A stretch of DNA of 11,245 bases from JBKEDC01 sp047971925 (GTDB lineage: Bacteria > Bacteroidota > Bacteroidia > Bacteroidales > Prolixibacteraceae). Each line of letters opens with the position of its first letter. The stretch's first letter is position 1. The stretch covers positions 1-11,245 of the forward strand of contig JBKEAC010000099.1 of the NCBI GenBank assembly GCA_047971925.1. Reading direction: 5' to 3'. Positions 1 to 7,610 of this stretch are shown here, in pieces. The notes beneath the pieces were generated by a model. It did not search any database. It was given only the letters and a program-made list of their open reading frames with translations, and was not told the origin of the DNA. The position numbers were made by a program, and so were the translations under genes.

Positions 1-21
1 CTTCATATTCTCTGTATTAAA

Positions 22-2187
22 TTACTTTATTCCCTCTATCCCCTCAAAAGTTGGTTTCACTTCCAAAATATTTCCTTCTGCATCGAAGTTAAGCTTATCG
101 ATACAAACTTCTCGATGGAAACCACCGCTACCATTAGGCATCTTAACGCCATTAGGATAAGTGAAACGATGATAAACCAAATACCATTCATCTTTGCCAA
201 ACACCTGAATAGAGGAATTGTGACCTGTAGCGAAGATACCTGTCTTATCATCACGTTGAATCACGATATTATTTTCAGGTATTTCTAAATCTGCCAAAGG
301 CGATTTCAGGCGTGCCCAACGCACTTTATAGTTCGGACTTCGCGTGTCGTCTTCCGACCACATGGCGTAATACTGACCGTTACGAAAAATGATGTGCGTG
401 CCCTCACGATAAGTATGATCGATATTGAAAATTTTCAATGTTTTTTCTTTTATTGAAAGCATATCATCGCTTAACTCCGCACCAGCCATATAACCATTGC
501 CCCAATAGAGGTATGATTTGCCCGTTTGAGGATCGGTAAACACATCGGGGTCGATTTCTTGCCCATGCTCCACTCCTTTAGGATGCTTATCTAACAAGGG
601 TTTTCCGCTATCCACAAATGGTCCTGTTGGGTTATCGCTCACTGCCACACCAATTTTTTGCGCAGCTGTGAAATAGTAGAAATATTTATACTCACCGTTG
701 ACTTTCTTTTCCACAATACAGGGTGCCCAAGCATTGCGATCAGCCCAAGTCACTTCGCCTTCTTTTTTCAAATCTAAGATAACACCTTCATCTGTCCAAT
801 CTACTAAGTTTTCTGAAGAAAAGACTTTGAAATAATAACCACCCCAGCCATCGAAACCATCTGATGTTGGATAGATGTAATATTTGCCAGTTTTTTCAGA
901 ATAGATAATATCGGGGTCTGCAAAATAGCCATCGAGTGCGGGATTATTATCGGCATGGGCTGTTACTTGAAATGTTTGTGGAGATTGTCCTTCAATGGTG
1001 AATGTATATTCCACAGCTCCATTGGTGAAGTCTTGCTCTCCTTGCGGAGAAAAAGAAAAGCCTTCGACAAGCTGAAACTCTGGGTCGAATTTGTGCAAGT
1101 CAGTTCCACGCTTCACGGGGAGATGAATGGTTTTATTTTCGAGGTTTACAACTACATTATTTTCTTTCAAGCTTTCCGATTTCGGTTTAAGCATTGACTC
1201 ATCAATTGTCCCCCACTTTTCCATTAATCGACTTAATTCCTTTTTAGTTATTGGGATCACCGTTCCATGACGAGCATGAAAGTTCATTGAAACCTCCTCA
1301 TCAATCACTTCAAAATGGCGAAGATCCTTACTACGAGTGAACTGATAACGACCACGTGTGTAAACATCATACATTAGTATATAATCGTCGGATTTGTTCA
1401 ACTTAAAAACACCACTACCTTCCACGCCAGCACGCTCACAGTCCACACGCTCTTCACTCACTGCCACATAACCCTCATTTACTTTATCAGATACCGCCAA
1501 CTTGATTCCAGGATTTCCATTTTCTGATTTGTGGAACATGTAATATTGTCCGTTGAAGGGAATAATATCGGCATCAATGCAAGCTGCTTTAGAATCTTTA
1601 GGAAAATAAAGTTGCTGTGGTACTGCCTCAAAAGCAGTGAAATCTTTATTTGCATAGGCATAGTAAATAATGTCGGGATTTGCGCCACGCTCTTTCATTG
1701 AGAAATAAACCATATACTTATCTGTCGCATCATCATAGATGGTTTGCGGTGCCCACACACGATCTACACTCCCAAACTCATTCGGATAAGCTTCAGGCAT
1801 ATTAATCACCGACGATTCCCAATTCACTAAGTCTTCCGACTTCATAAGAATCATGGCATAGTTGTTCCAACCTTGTTCGGTTACATACAAATCGGTTACC
1901 ACCATATAAAAGCCTTTACCATCTTCTCGTCGAAGAATATGTGGGTCGCGCACACCACCTGATGTGCTGATTTCTTTCGATGACACAATCGGTTTATTGT
2001 TATTGAGTGCACGGAAGTTATACCCATCGGTGCTTATGGCATAATGCACAGCTTCTTCATTTGGTCCGTTGCCAACAAAATAAGTAAACAAATAAGCCTC
2101 ATAGCTCTCCGACTTTGCGCAATTAATAAACAGCAATGCGCTCATTAAACATCCGAGAACTAATTTCAAAGATTGTTTGGTTTTCAT
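22..2187 (-). CDS. Two-propeller GH43 glycoside hydrolase, lipoprotein (probable arabinofuranosidase/xylosidase type)
   Basis: A 721-residue protein with two GH43 five-bladed beta-propellers. Residues 1-23 look like a lipoprotein signal with a lipobox-like 'FINC' (Cys23), so membrane anchoring is likely. The N-terminal propeller (about 29-325) has the expected acidic residues: Asp81 in 'VRDPHIL', Asp205/Asp207 in 'CIDADI' and Glu256 in 'GVEGSGV', plus His307 in 'RHGTV'. Residues about 345-412 form a small beta-rich linker resembling DUF5018-like Ig domains. The C-terminal propeller (about 415-715) has Asp424 in 'FADPD', Asp546 in 'EIDPDVF', Glu595 in 'REGTH' and His656 in 'TGHNSS'. Both sites therefore look intact. 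GH43 members remove alpha-L-arabinofuranosyl or beta-xylosyl units, or cut arabinan; which one applies here cannot be read from sequence. A terminator separates it from the upstream GH51 gene, so it may have its own promoter. Confidence 0.93.
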   Translation of the reverse strand: MKTKQSLKLVLGCLMSALLFINCAKSESYEAYLFTYFVGNGPNEEAVHYAISTDGYNFRALNNNKPIVSSKEISTSGGVRDPHILRREDGKGFYMVVTDLYVTEQGWNNYAMILMKSEDLVNWESSVINMPEAYPNEFGSVDRVWAPQTIYDDATDKYMVYFSMKERGANPDIIYYAYANKDFTAFEAVPQQLYFPKDSKAACIDADIIPFNGQYYMFHKSENGNPGIKLAVSDKVNEGYVAVSEERVDCERAGVEGSGVFKLNKSDDYILMYDVYTRGRYQFTRSKDLRHFEVIDEEVSMNFHARHGTVIPITKKELSRLMEKWGTIDESMLKPKSESLKENNVVVNLENKTIHLPVKRGTDLHKFDPEFQLVEGFSFSPQGEQDFTNGAVEYTFTIEGQSPQTFQVTAHADNNPALDGYFADPDIIYSEKTGKYYIYPTSDGFDGWGGYYFKVFSSENLVDWTDEGVILDLKKEGEVTWADRNAWAPCIVEKKVNGEYKYFYYFTAAQKIGVAVSDNPTGPFVDSGKPLLDKHPKGVEHGQEIDPDVFTDPQTGKSYLYWGNGYMAGAELSDDMLSIKEKTLKIFNIDHTYREGTHIIFRNGQYYAMWSEDDTRSPNYKVRWARLKSPLADLEIPENNIVIQRDDKTGIFATGHNSSIQVFGKDEWYLVYHRFTYPNGVKMPNGSGGFHREVCIDKLNFDAEGNILEVKPTFEGIEGIK

Positions 2188-2245
2188 GTTATATCAATTT
2201 GTAATTTATTCAAGTGTTAAAACAAAAGTTTCTTATATTCGATAG

Positions 2246-2276
2246 CAAATTTACCTTTTTGAGATTAGCAATAAAA
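2246..2276 (-). promoter_or_regulatory. Possible Bacteroidetes promoter for the GH43 lipoprotein gene
   Basis: Read on the minus strand, 2253-2246 is TAAATTTG, a match to the Bacteroidetes -7 element TAnnTTTG. An imperfect -33 element (TTTT, 2276-2273) lies 19 nt upstream. The position gives a leader of about 50 nt before the ATG at 2187 and lies downstream of the terminator at 2408-2451. In AT-rich DNA such matches are frequent, so support is modest. Confidence 0.35.
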
Positions 2277-2407
2277 GCTCGTACGCACCTTTCTGTAATA
2301 ATATTTCAAATTCACTTTCATTTTTTCGAATATCATTTTCACTTATTCAACATTGCAATTCATCTTCCTTAACAATGTCCGCATTACTTTCCGAAGGTGA
2401 GCAACAT

Positions 2408-2451
2408 AAAAAAAGTAGAATCGAAATACCAAAGTATCTGCGATTCTACTT
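2408..2451 (-). terminator. Rho-independent terminator after the GH51 gene
   Basis: The 11-bp arms 2413-2423 and 2441-2451 (AAGTAGAATCG / CGATTCTACTT) pair perfectly. An inner 4-bp stem (ATAC/GTAT) closes a CAAA loop. On the minus strand the stem runs directly into seven T residues (2414-2408). It starts 75 nt after the GH51 stop codon. There is no T-run on the other side, so it works in the minus direction and should end the GH2-GH43-GH43-GH51 transcript. Confidence 0.8.
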
Positions 2452-2526
2452 AACAATACTGAACTTCTTGAGAATCGCATAAATGAAACTCCCTAAGAAC
2501 TTAATCGGTAATAAACGTTTTTTTGC

Positions 2527-4458
2527 TTAAATTGACTTTATCGAAAACACATAAAATGAATTTGAATCGAGCTCTAACTCAAAACAATTGTTATCAATTT
2601 CCACAAACGACTGCTTTGGTATAATATTATTTGGGTTCTCCAAACTATTAACCATTTCTGGTTCCGACGCTTGCAAACAGGTTACTTTCACACGCTTGTT
2701 CGCGGCAATAGCTTTCGTTCCACTCAAATTTATTTTAATAGTTTGCTGCTGTTGTGTGTTCACCACTTTAACAATGATTTCGCCCTTGTTTCTATCTAAA
2801 CATGCCGAAGCATAAAGCCCATCTTCACCTGCCACAACTCCACCCTCGCAAGTAATTGGCAAAACATGAGTACCCGCATTGTTGGCATACATCTGCTGCA
2901 CGTAGTAATTGGGAGTGCGAACTATTTTAAGATTATCAAACCAAATCATATCGGGCTTCCATTGCCATGCATCAACGTGAGCAAACAGTGGTGCATAGGT
3001 TGCTAAATGAACCACATCGGCGTTTCTTTCTAATCCTGTCATGAATGCCGCTTCACAAATGGCAGATACAGCATTGTTATCTCTAGAACTATGATGACAA
3101 GCATATTCACCCGCAAACACTTTAGGTCCTTTTCGGTCATAGCCATCATAGCGTGAAGCATTCTTCAAGAACCATTCAGGGCTTCTATAATAATGCTCAT
3201 CAACCAATTCAACATCGAGTTTTTTCATTTCAGGCCACAGATAATCGAAATCTTTTCCATCGGGAGAAGGTCCTGAACTACCCACAATTTTCATGTTGGG
3301 ATATTGCTTCTTAATAGCTTTTTGAAATAGCTCCAAGCGTTCCACATATTGCTTGCCCCATTGCTCATTTCCAATGCCAATCATTTTGAGATTGAATGGT
3401 TCAGGATGCCCCATCTCGGCACGAATAGCTCCCCAGGTAGTTGAAGTAGAACCATTTGCAAATTCAATCAGGTCGAGTGCATCTTGAATGTAGGGTTGTA
3501 AATCATCTAATGCAACCACTTCGTTGCTTTCATATTGGCACGACAATCCGCAGCTCACCACCGGAAGAGGCTCTGCTCCTAAATCTTCACTCAACAAGAA
3601 ATATTCATAAAAACCTAAGCCATAGGTTTGATAATAATCAGGATAAAAACGATGCTTGAATGTGTAGTTCCATCGGTTTTCATTTAATGGTCGGTTTTCA
3701 ACTGCTCCTACACTATTTTTCCATTGATAGCGTGTTTCTAGCGTGTTTCCTTCAATGATGCATCCTCCAGGAAAACGAAATACACCAGGATTCAAATCAA
3801 ATAACGCCTCAACTAAATCTTTACGCAAACCATTTTCTCGATTTTTCCATGTTCTAGAAGGAAACATGGAAATATGGTCAAGATCAACTTCTCCTTCTGT
3901 TTCTAAAATGATTCTCACTTTCCCTTTTGCACTTGTTGCGCTCGATGGAATGACACATTCATATTTTTCCCAATCTTTTCCCTGTGGTTTTAGTTCTCCT
4001 TTTCCAATTATTTCATTGCTTTCACTCACAAGCTCAACACGAAATTTGGGTGCTTCTCCAGCCATTACTCGTGCAAAGAATGAAAAACGATATTCTTCAT
4101 TCTTCTTATAACCAATGCCCACAAAACCATTGTTTTCTATACCCGTTCCACGTCGCAGTCCATTTTCATGTAAGTGTATATAGTTTGGATTTCTGTCGAA
4201 GCATGGATTTTCATTCTCTACCGACACATTGCCGAAGGGTGTCCAACCGGTGAAAGGCTGATGAAATTCAAACGAACGGTTTTTAATCAACTCGGCATAT
4301 AGTCCTCCGTCGGCACCAAAGTTAATGTCTTCAAAAAACACACCATACATATCGGGCTGAATCTTCGAGCCCACATTTTTGGTGTCAACCACCAATTCTT
4401 TTTGTGCCCACAGCGACGTGTGAAATAGCACAAATGCGATTAATATCAGTTTCCTCAT
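2527..4458 (-). CDS. GH51 alpha-L-arabinofuranosidase, exported
   Basis: A 643-residue GH51 enzyme that would release terminal alpha-L-arabinofuranose from arabinan, arabinogalactan or arabinoxylan oligosaccharides. Residues 1-19 are a Sec signal ending '...SLWAQ', so a periplasmic location is likely. The N-terminal part has the 'MYGVFFEDINFGADGGLYAE' signature of the extracellular type. Residues about 80-200 form a CBM4/9-like beta-sandwich insert. The (beta/alpha)8 barrel follows, with 'GVFRFPGGC' near 225-233, the probable acid/base Glu365 in 'GIGNEQWG' and the probable nucleophile Glu451 in 'VFAGEYA'. The last 180 residues or so match the C-terminal beta-sandwich of GH51. Length is normal for the family in Bacteroidetes. 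The gene follows the GH43-like lipoprotein gene after a 91-nt gap with two hairpins and is followed by a terminator. Confidence 0.96.
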   Translation of the reverse strand: MRKLILIAFVLFHTSLWAQKELVVDTKNVGSKIQPDMYGVFFEDINFGADGGLYAELIKNRSFEFHQPFTGWTPFGNVSVENENPCFDRNPNYIHLHENGLRRGTGIENNGFVGIGYKKNEEYRFSFFARVMAGEAPKFRVELVSESNEIIGKGELKPQGKDWEKYECVIPSSATSAKGKVRIILETEGEVDLDHISMFPSRTWKNRENGLRKDLVEALFDLNPGVFRFPGGCIIEGNTLETRYQWKNSVGAVENRPLNENRWNYTFKHRFYPDYYQTYGLGFYEYFLLSEDLGAEPLPVVSCGLSCQYESNEVVALDDLQPYIQDALDLIEFANGSTSTTWGAIRAEMGHPEPFNLKMIGIGNEQWGKQYVERLELFQKAIKKQYPNMKIVGSSGPSPDGKDFDYLWPEMKKLDVELVDEHYYRSPEWFLKNASRYDGYDRKGPKVFAGEYACHHSSRDNNAVSAICEAAFMTGLERNADVVHLATYAPLFAHVDAWQWKPDMIWFDNLKIVRTPNYYVQQMYANNAGTHVLPITCEGGVVAGEDGLYASACLDRNKGEIIVKVVNTQQQQTIKINLSGTKAIAANKRVKVTCLQASEPEMVNSLENPNNIIPKQSFVEIDNNCFELELDSNSFYVFSIKSI

Positions 4459-4472
4459 TTGATTTTATTTAA

Positions 4473-4510
4473 AGCCCCTCCGAATCCCACTTGAGAGATT
4501 CGGAGGGGCT
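4473..4510 (-). other. Strong intergenic stem-loop just upstream of the GH51 start
   Basis: Perfect 14-bp arms (AGCCCCTCCGAATC at 4473-4486, complement at 4497-4510) enclose a 10-nt loop. On the minus strand the stem ends 14 nt before the GH51 ATG and is followed only by TTTAAATAAAATC, too short a T-run for an efficient terminator. It could be a partial terminator, a processing or mRNA-stability element, or a structure affecting GH51 translation; the sequence does not decide. Confidence 0.75.
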
Positions 4511-4531
4511 AGATTTACTATTTTTAGATTA

Positions 4532-4551
4532 AGTTCTCGGCATGGAGAACT
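4532..4551 (-). other. Small stem-loop overlapping the stop codon of the GH43-like gene
   Basis: AGTTCTC (4532-4538) pairs perfectly with GAGAACT (4545-4551) across a 6-nt loop. The upstream arm, read on the minus strand, includes bases of the TAG stop codon (4552-4550). It is followed by an A-rich stretch and then by the larger stem-loop at 4473-4510, so two hairpins lie in series between the genes. It may protect the 3' end of the upstream message. Confidence 0.5.
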
Positions 4552-5575
4552 AGCGTTGACTATATTTTTCCTCCAATCTTTCCGCCTCGGCTTTGGTAAT
4601 GCTAATTACAGCGCCATGCTTAGGCGATTGAAAGTTAGTGGTTTTCATTACTCCTTCATTAAAGTTTCCTAGATCGGTGAAATGCTTAAAGTCGGTTGTT
4701 TCGCGGAACCCAAAATTATGCGGATGTTTTCCATAGACATCATACATGAGCACCCATTTATTTTCACCGTTACGTTTCCACACATTGGGAGCCTCACACG
4801 CCACCTGCTCGCTATCAAACCAGCGTGAATCATACTGATAATCGCCATTGATTCTATCGGAAGTGGCTTGCTTAATGCCTGGTATTCCATCGTGTGCCAC
4901 ATAGAACATTCGATATTTATCGCCCACCTTGGTAATATCGGCATCAATAGCTGTTTTCGTGGTATCGGGATACTCATAAAGCACTTCGGGCATTGACTCT
5001 ATCTGATTGAAATCGTCATTTAGATAAATATAATAAAGTTTACTTGGCTGCACCCCAAAACGCATGGTGAAATACACCATCATCTTTTTTGCTTTATCAT
5101 CATAAATTACCTCTGGAGCCCAAACACAGCCCACATCTCCATATTTTGAAGAAAGATTACTAAAATCAACATTCGCACGTGTCCAATGAATTAAATCATT
5201 TGATTTCATGAGCACCAATCCTCGATTGTTTCCCCAGCCATAAAGCTCGCCGGGACGTTCCCACTCCGTTTCACGATAGCCCGCTTGTTGCGCATAAATG
5301 TGGAGGTCGGTCATGGCAAGATAGAACTCACCTTCATGGCGGAAAATATGCGGATCACGAATGCCCATTTGCTTGGCAATCGTATCGCCGGCAATAATTG
5401 GTTTGCAATCGTTGAGAGCCGTAAATGAATAGCCATCATAGCTCAATGCCATGTGCAAACTGTGCGTTTCATCTTGATGAAAAACCATGAGATAAGCTGC
5501 AAAATCGTCCTCTGCTTGCTTCCTACAAGATGAGAAAAGCATTACTAAAATGAATAGGTAGTTTAATCGTTTCAT
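4550..5575 (-). CDS. Single-propeller GH43-like glycoside hydrolase, lipoprotein
   Basis: A 341-residue protein consisting of a signal and one GH43-type propeller. The signal ends in 'LFSSC' with Cys17 as the lipidated residue. 'RKQAEDD' follows; acidic residues close to the Cys are often seen in surface-exposed Bacteroidetes lipoproteins. Likely active-site residues are Asp74 in 'GIRDPHI', Asp211/Asp213 in 'AIDADI' and Glu261 in 'ACEAPNVW', with His320 in 'PKHGAV'. The protein aligns end to end with the N-terminal propellers of both neighbouring two-propeller enzymes. It differs by an insertion near residues 95-116 ('RETEWERPGELYGWG' region) and by 'CEAPN' where the others have 'VEGS', so its specificity probably differs. 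It starts 12 nt after the preceding GH43 gene, so the two are surely co-transcribed. The exact substrate is unknown. Confidence 0.9.
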   Translation of the reverse strand: MKRLNYLFILVMLFSSCRKQAEDDFAAYLMVFHQDETHSLHMALSYDGYSFTALNDCKPIIAGDTIAKQMGIRDPHIFRHEGEFYLAMTDLHIYAQQAGYRETEWERPGELYGWGNNRGLVLMKSNDLIHWTRANVDFSNLSSKYGDVGCVWAPEVIYDDKAKKMMVYFTMRFGVQPSKLYYIYLNDDFNQIESMPEVLYEYPDTTKTAIDADITKVGDKYRMFYVAHDGIPGIKQATSDRINGDYQYDSRWFDSEQVACEAPNVWKRNGENKWVLMYDVYGKHPHNFGFRETTDFKHFTDLGNFNEGVMKTTNFQSPKHGAVISITKAEAERLEEKYSQR

Positions 5576-5587
5576 ATCACGTTTTTT

Positions 5588-7534
5588 TTAATGCATTTCA
5601 TCAGTCATCTCTACTTTCTCAATCTTCCCTTCTGCATCATATTTCATTTCTTCAACACACACCGAACGGCTGTAACTTGTTCCTCCATCTTGGCGTGCGC
5701 CATTGTGATAGACAAAAAACGATTTGCCACGAAACTCAATAATTGCGGGGTGAATGGTGTTGCTATTGGCTGCCACTTCGGCAATTTTTCCTTGATATTC
5801 CCATGGTCCATCAATGTTCTTTGATGTGGCATAGACAATATATTCTGGCCAGCCGCTAGCATAAGTCAGATAATAAGTGTCATCCTTTTTGTGCACCCAC
5901 GGAGCTTCAGTAAAGTTGGGTTTCCCCTTGAAATCTACTAGTGGAATATGCCTCACTTCTCCCTCAATTTCAATCATGTTATCCTTCAACTTGGCATAAT
6001 AACACTCTTTGTTTCCCCAAAAAATCCAAGCTTGATTATTCTCATCAACATAGATAGCTGGGTCGATAACAGCCCATGAGTGGCTCGATTTATAGCAATC
6101 ATCATTGGTTAGCAATGGCTTGCCTAGCGCATCTTTAAACGGACCGCGTGGATTGTCGGCAACAGCCACACCAATACCACACCAGTTGGTACTGACATAC
6201 ATGTACCATTTTCCATTACGTTCTTGCACATGTGCAGCATAGGCCTGCTTACTCGTTGCCCATTTAAACTCGTTGATGTGCAGCGGCACGGGATATTCAG
6301 TGTAGTTTTTAAAATCGGTGGTTGAAAAAAGAAGCCAATCGCTCATGACATAGCCCTTTTGGTCGGGCTTATCATCATGACCAACATACATCCACACGGT
6401 GTCGTTATGAACAAATGGAGAGGGGTCGGCGGTGAAATGGTGCTTGATTATTGGATTGCCAATAGATTCAAACGTATAACTATCGCCCGCTTCTTTGGGT
6501 TGCAATAAAGATGCTGGCACCCCGCCGAATTTAGCATGCAAGGTGCGTGCTTCCTCCTTCGTAATGCCAATCACACTACCATGACGAGGATTGAAATCTT
6601 TCTGAAACGATTCAGCCTTTTCGCTGAACTGAAACAAATCGCTGCTTCGTTGAAACTCAAAACGTCCTGCTCCGTAGAGGTCATATATTAATAAGTATTC
6701 TTCTGAATCGTTCAACTTGAAAACACTTGAACCCTCCACGCCCGTTTTAAAATTATCGGCATAAGCGTCAAGATATTTGAAATCTTCTTTCCACTCACCT
6801 TTCAATGATTTGCTCGTGGCTTGCTGAATGCCATTTTTAACCTCCTTACCGTTTTCATCTTTGGTATTTCCCTTATAAAAGAAATGATATAAACCATCTT
6901 TTTCGATAATATCAGCATCAATTCCGCCATATTTTGGACTGAACATCAACTTTGGTTCGCTTTCAAAACCGCTAAAATCTTTATTAGCATAGGCGCAATA
7001 AAAATCAAGCTTCTCATTGTAATGAAAACGCACAGTGAAATACACCAAATATTTCTTTGCCTTTGCATCATAGATAGTTTGCGGCGCCCACACCCACTTC
7101 ACATCTTTAAATTTCGTGGGATAAAGCTTTTCAAGGTCGATGATACTACTCTTCCAATCGGTCAAATTATCCGACTTCATCAGCACAATACCGGGATTGC
7201 TGTCCCAACCATTCTTGGCAGTATACATGTCGGTTGCCACCAAGTAAAAGCCTGAATTATCGGCTTTGCGCAAGATGTGTGGATCGCGTATTCCACCCGT
7301 TTGCGATACTTCCGACGAAAGAACAATGGGTTGATTATCATTTAAGCTCTTCCATGAAAAGCCATCTTCACTCACTGCAAAGCGCAATTGCTCATGCTCC
7401 ATGGGCGACACCTTACCATCGAAATAGGCGAACAGATAAGCTTCAAATTTTGGTAAATTTGTTGTGGAATTCGCCATTGCAACAATGTTCATCGATGCTA
7501 ACATGACAAAGAAAAAGAATAGTTGTTTTTTCAT
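5588..7534 (-). CDS. Two-propeller GH43 glycoside hydrolase, secreted (probable arabinofuranosidase type)
   Basis: A 648-residue protein. Residues 1-21 are a Sec signal with a probable cleavage at 'AMA|NS'. No lipobox is seen, so it is likely periplasmic. The N-terminal propeller (about 28-340) has Asp84 in 'GIRDPHI', Asp206/Asp208 in 'GIDADI', Glu267 in 'GVEGSS' and His318 in 'PRHGS'. The C-terminal propeller (about 353-640) is of a different GH43 type, with Asp370 in 'FTADPS', Asp491 in 'VIDPAIY', Glu543 in 'FTEAPW' and His595. The C-terminal motifs resemble arabinofuranosidase-type GH43 members. The open frame runs upstream to 7747, but I start at the ATG at 7534. The extra 71 residues overlap the GH2 gene and its hairpin and do not look like a signal, whereas the protein from Met at 7534 begins with a clean one. 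The next gene begins 12 nt downstream. Confidence 0.93.
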   Translation of the reverse strand: MKKQLFFFFVMLASMNIVAMANSTTNLPKFEAYLFAYFDGKVSPMEHEQLRFAVSEDGFSWKSLNDNQPIVLSSEVSQTGGIRDPHILRKADNSGFYLVATDMYTAKNGWDSNPGIVLMKSDNLTDWKSSIIDLEKLYPTKFKDVKWVWAPQTIYDAKAKKYLVYFTVRFHYNEKLDFYCAYANKDFSGFESEPKLMFSPKYGGIDADIIEKDGLYHFFYKGNTKDENGKEVKNGIQQATSKSLKGEWKEDFKYLDAYADNFKTGVEGSSVFKLNDSEEYLLIYDLYGAGRFEFQRSSDLFQFSEKAESFQKDFNPRHGSVIGITKEEARTLHAKFGGVPASLLQPKEAGDSYTFESIGNPIIKHHFTADPSPFVHNDTVWMYVGHDDKPDQKGYVMSDWLLFSTTDFKNYTEYPVPLHINEFKWATSKQAYAAHVQERNGKWYMYVSTNWCGIGVAVADNPRGPFKDALGKPLLTNDDCYKSSHSWAVIDPAIYVDENNQAWIFWGNKECYYAKLKDNMIEIEGEVRHIPLVDFKGKPNFTEAPWVHKKDDTYYLTYASGWPEYIVYATSKNIDGPWEYQGKIAEVAANSNTIHPAIIEFRGKSFFVYHNGARQDGGTSYSRSVCVEEMKYDAEGKIEKVEMTDEMH

Positions 7535-7550
7535 TTTGTTTATTTTTAAG

Positions 7551-7595
7551 TGCGAATGCGGAGTGCAAAGATAAGTACACTCCGCTACATTCGCA
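7551..7595 (-). other. Strong intergenic stem-loop just upstream of the two-propeller GH43 start
   Basis: The arms TGCGAATG+CGGAGTG (7551-7565) and CACTCCG+CATTCGCA (7578-7584, 7588-7595) give 15 bp with one 3-nt bulge (CTA) and a 12-nt loop. The stem lies 15 nt after the GH2 stop codon and ends 16 nt before the next ATG, with no T-run on the minus strand. It is placed like the hairpin before the GH51 gene. Roles in processing, stability or translation are possible; a full terminator is unlikely. Confidence 0.75.
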
Positions 7596-7610
7596 TTTAC
7601 TTTCGCATCT

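Noticed and set aside
955..4253. Plus-strand open frames inside the GH43 and GH51 genes
   Set aside because: They are short and lie wholly opposite strongly supported enzyme genes whose catalytic motifs fix the coding strand.
4473..4510. Stem-loop as a full intrinsic terminator between the GH43-like and GH51 genes
   Set aside because: Only three T residues follow the stem on the minus strand and no separate promoter for GH51 fits between the hairpin and the ATG 14 nt later.
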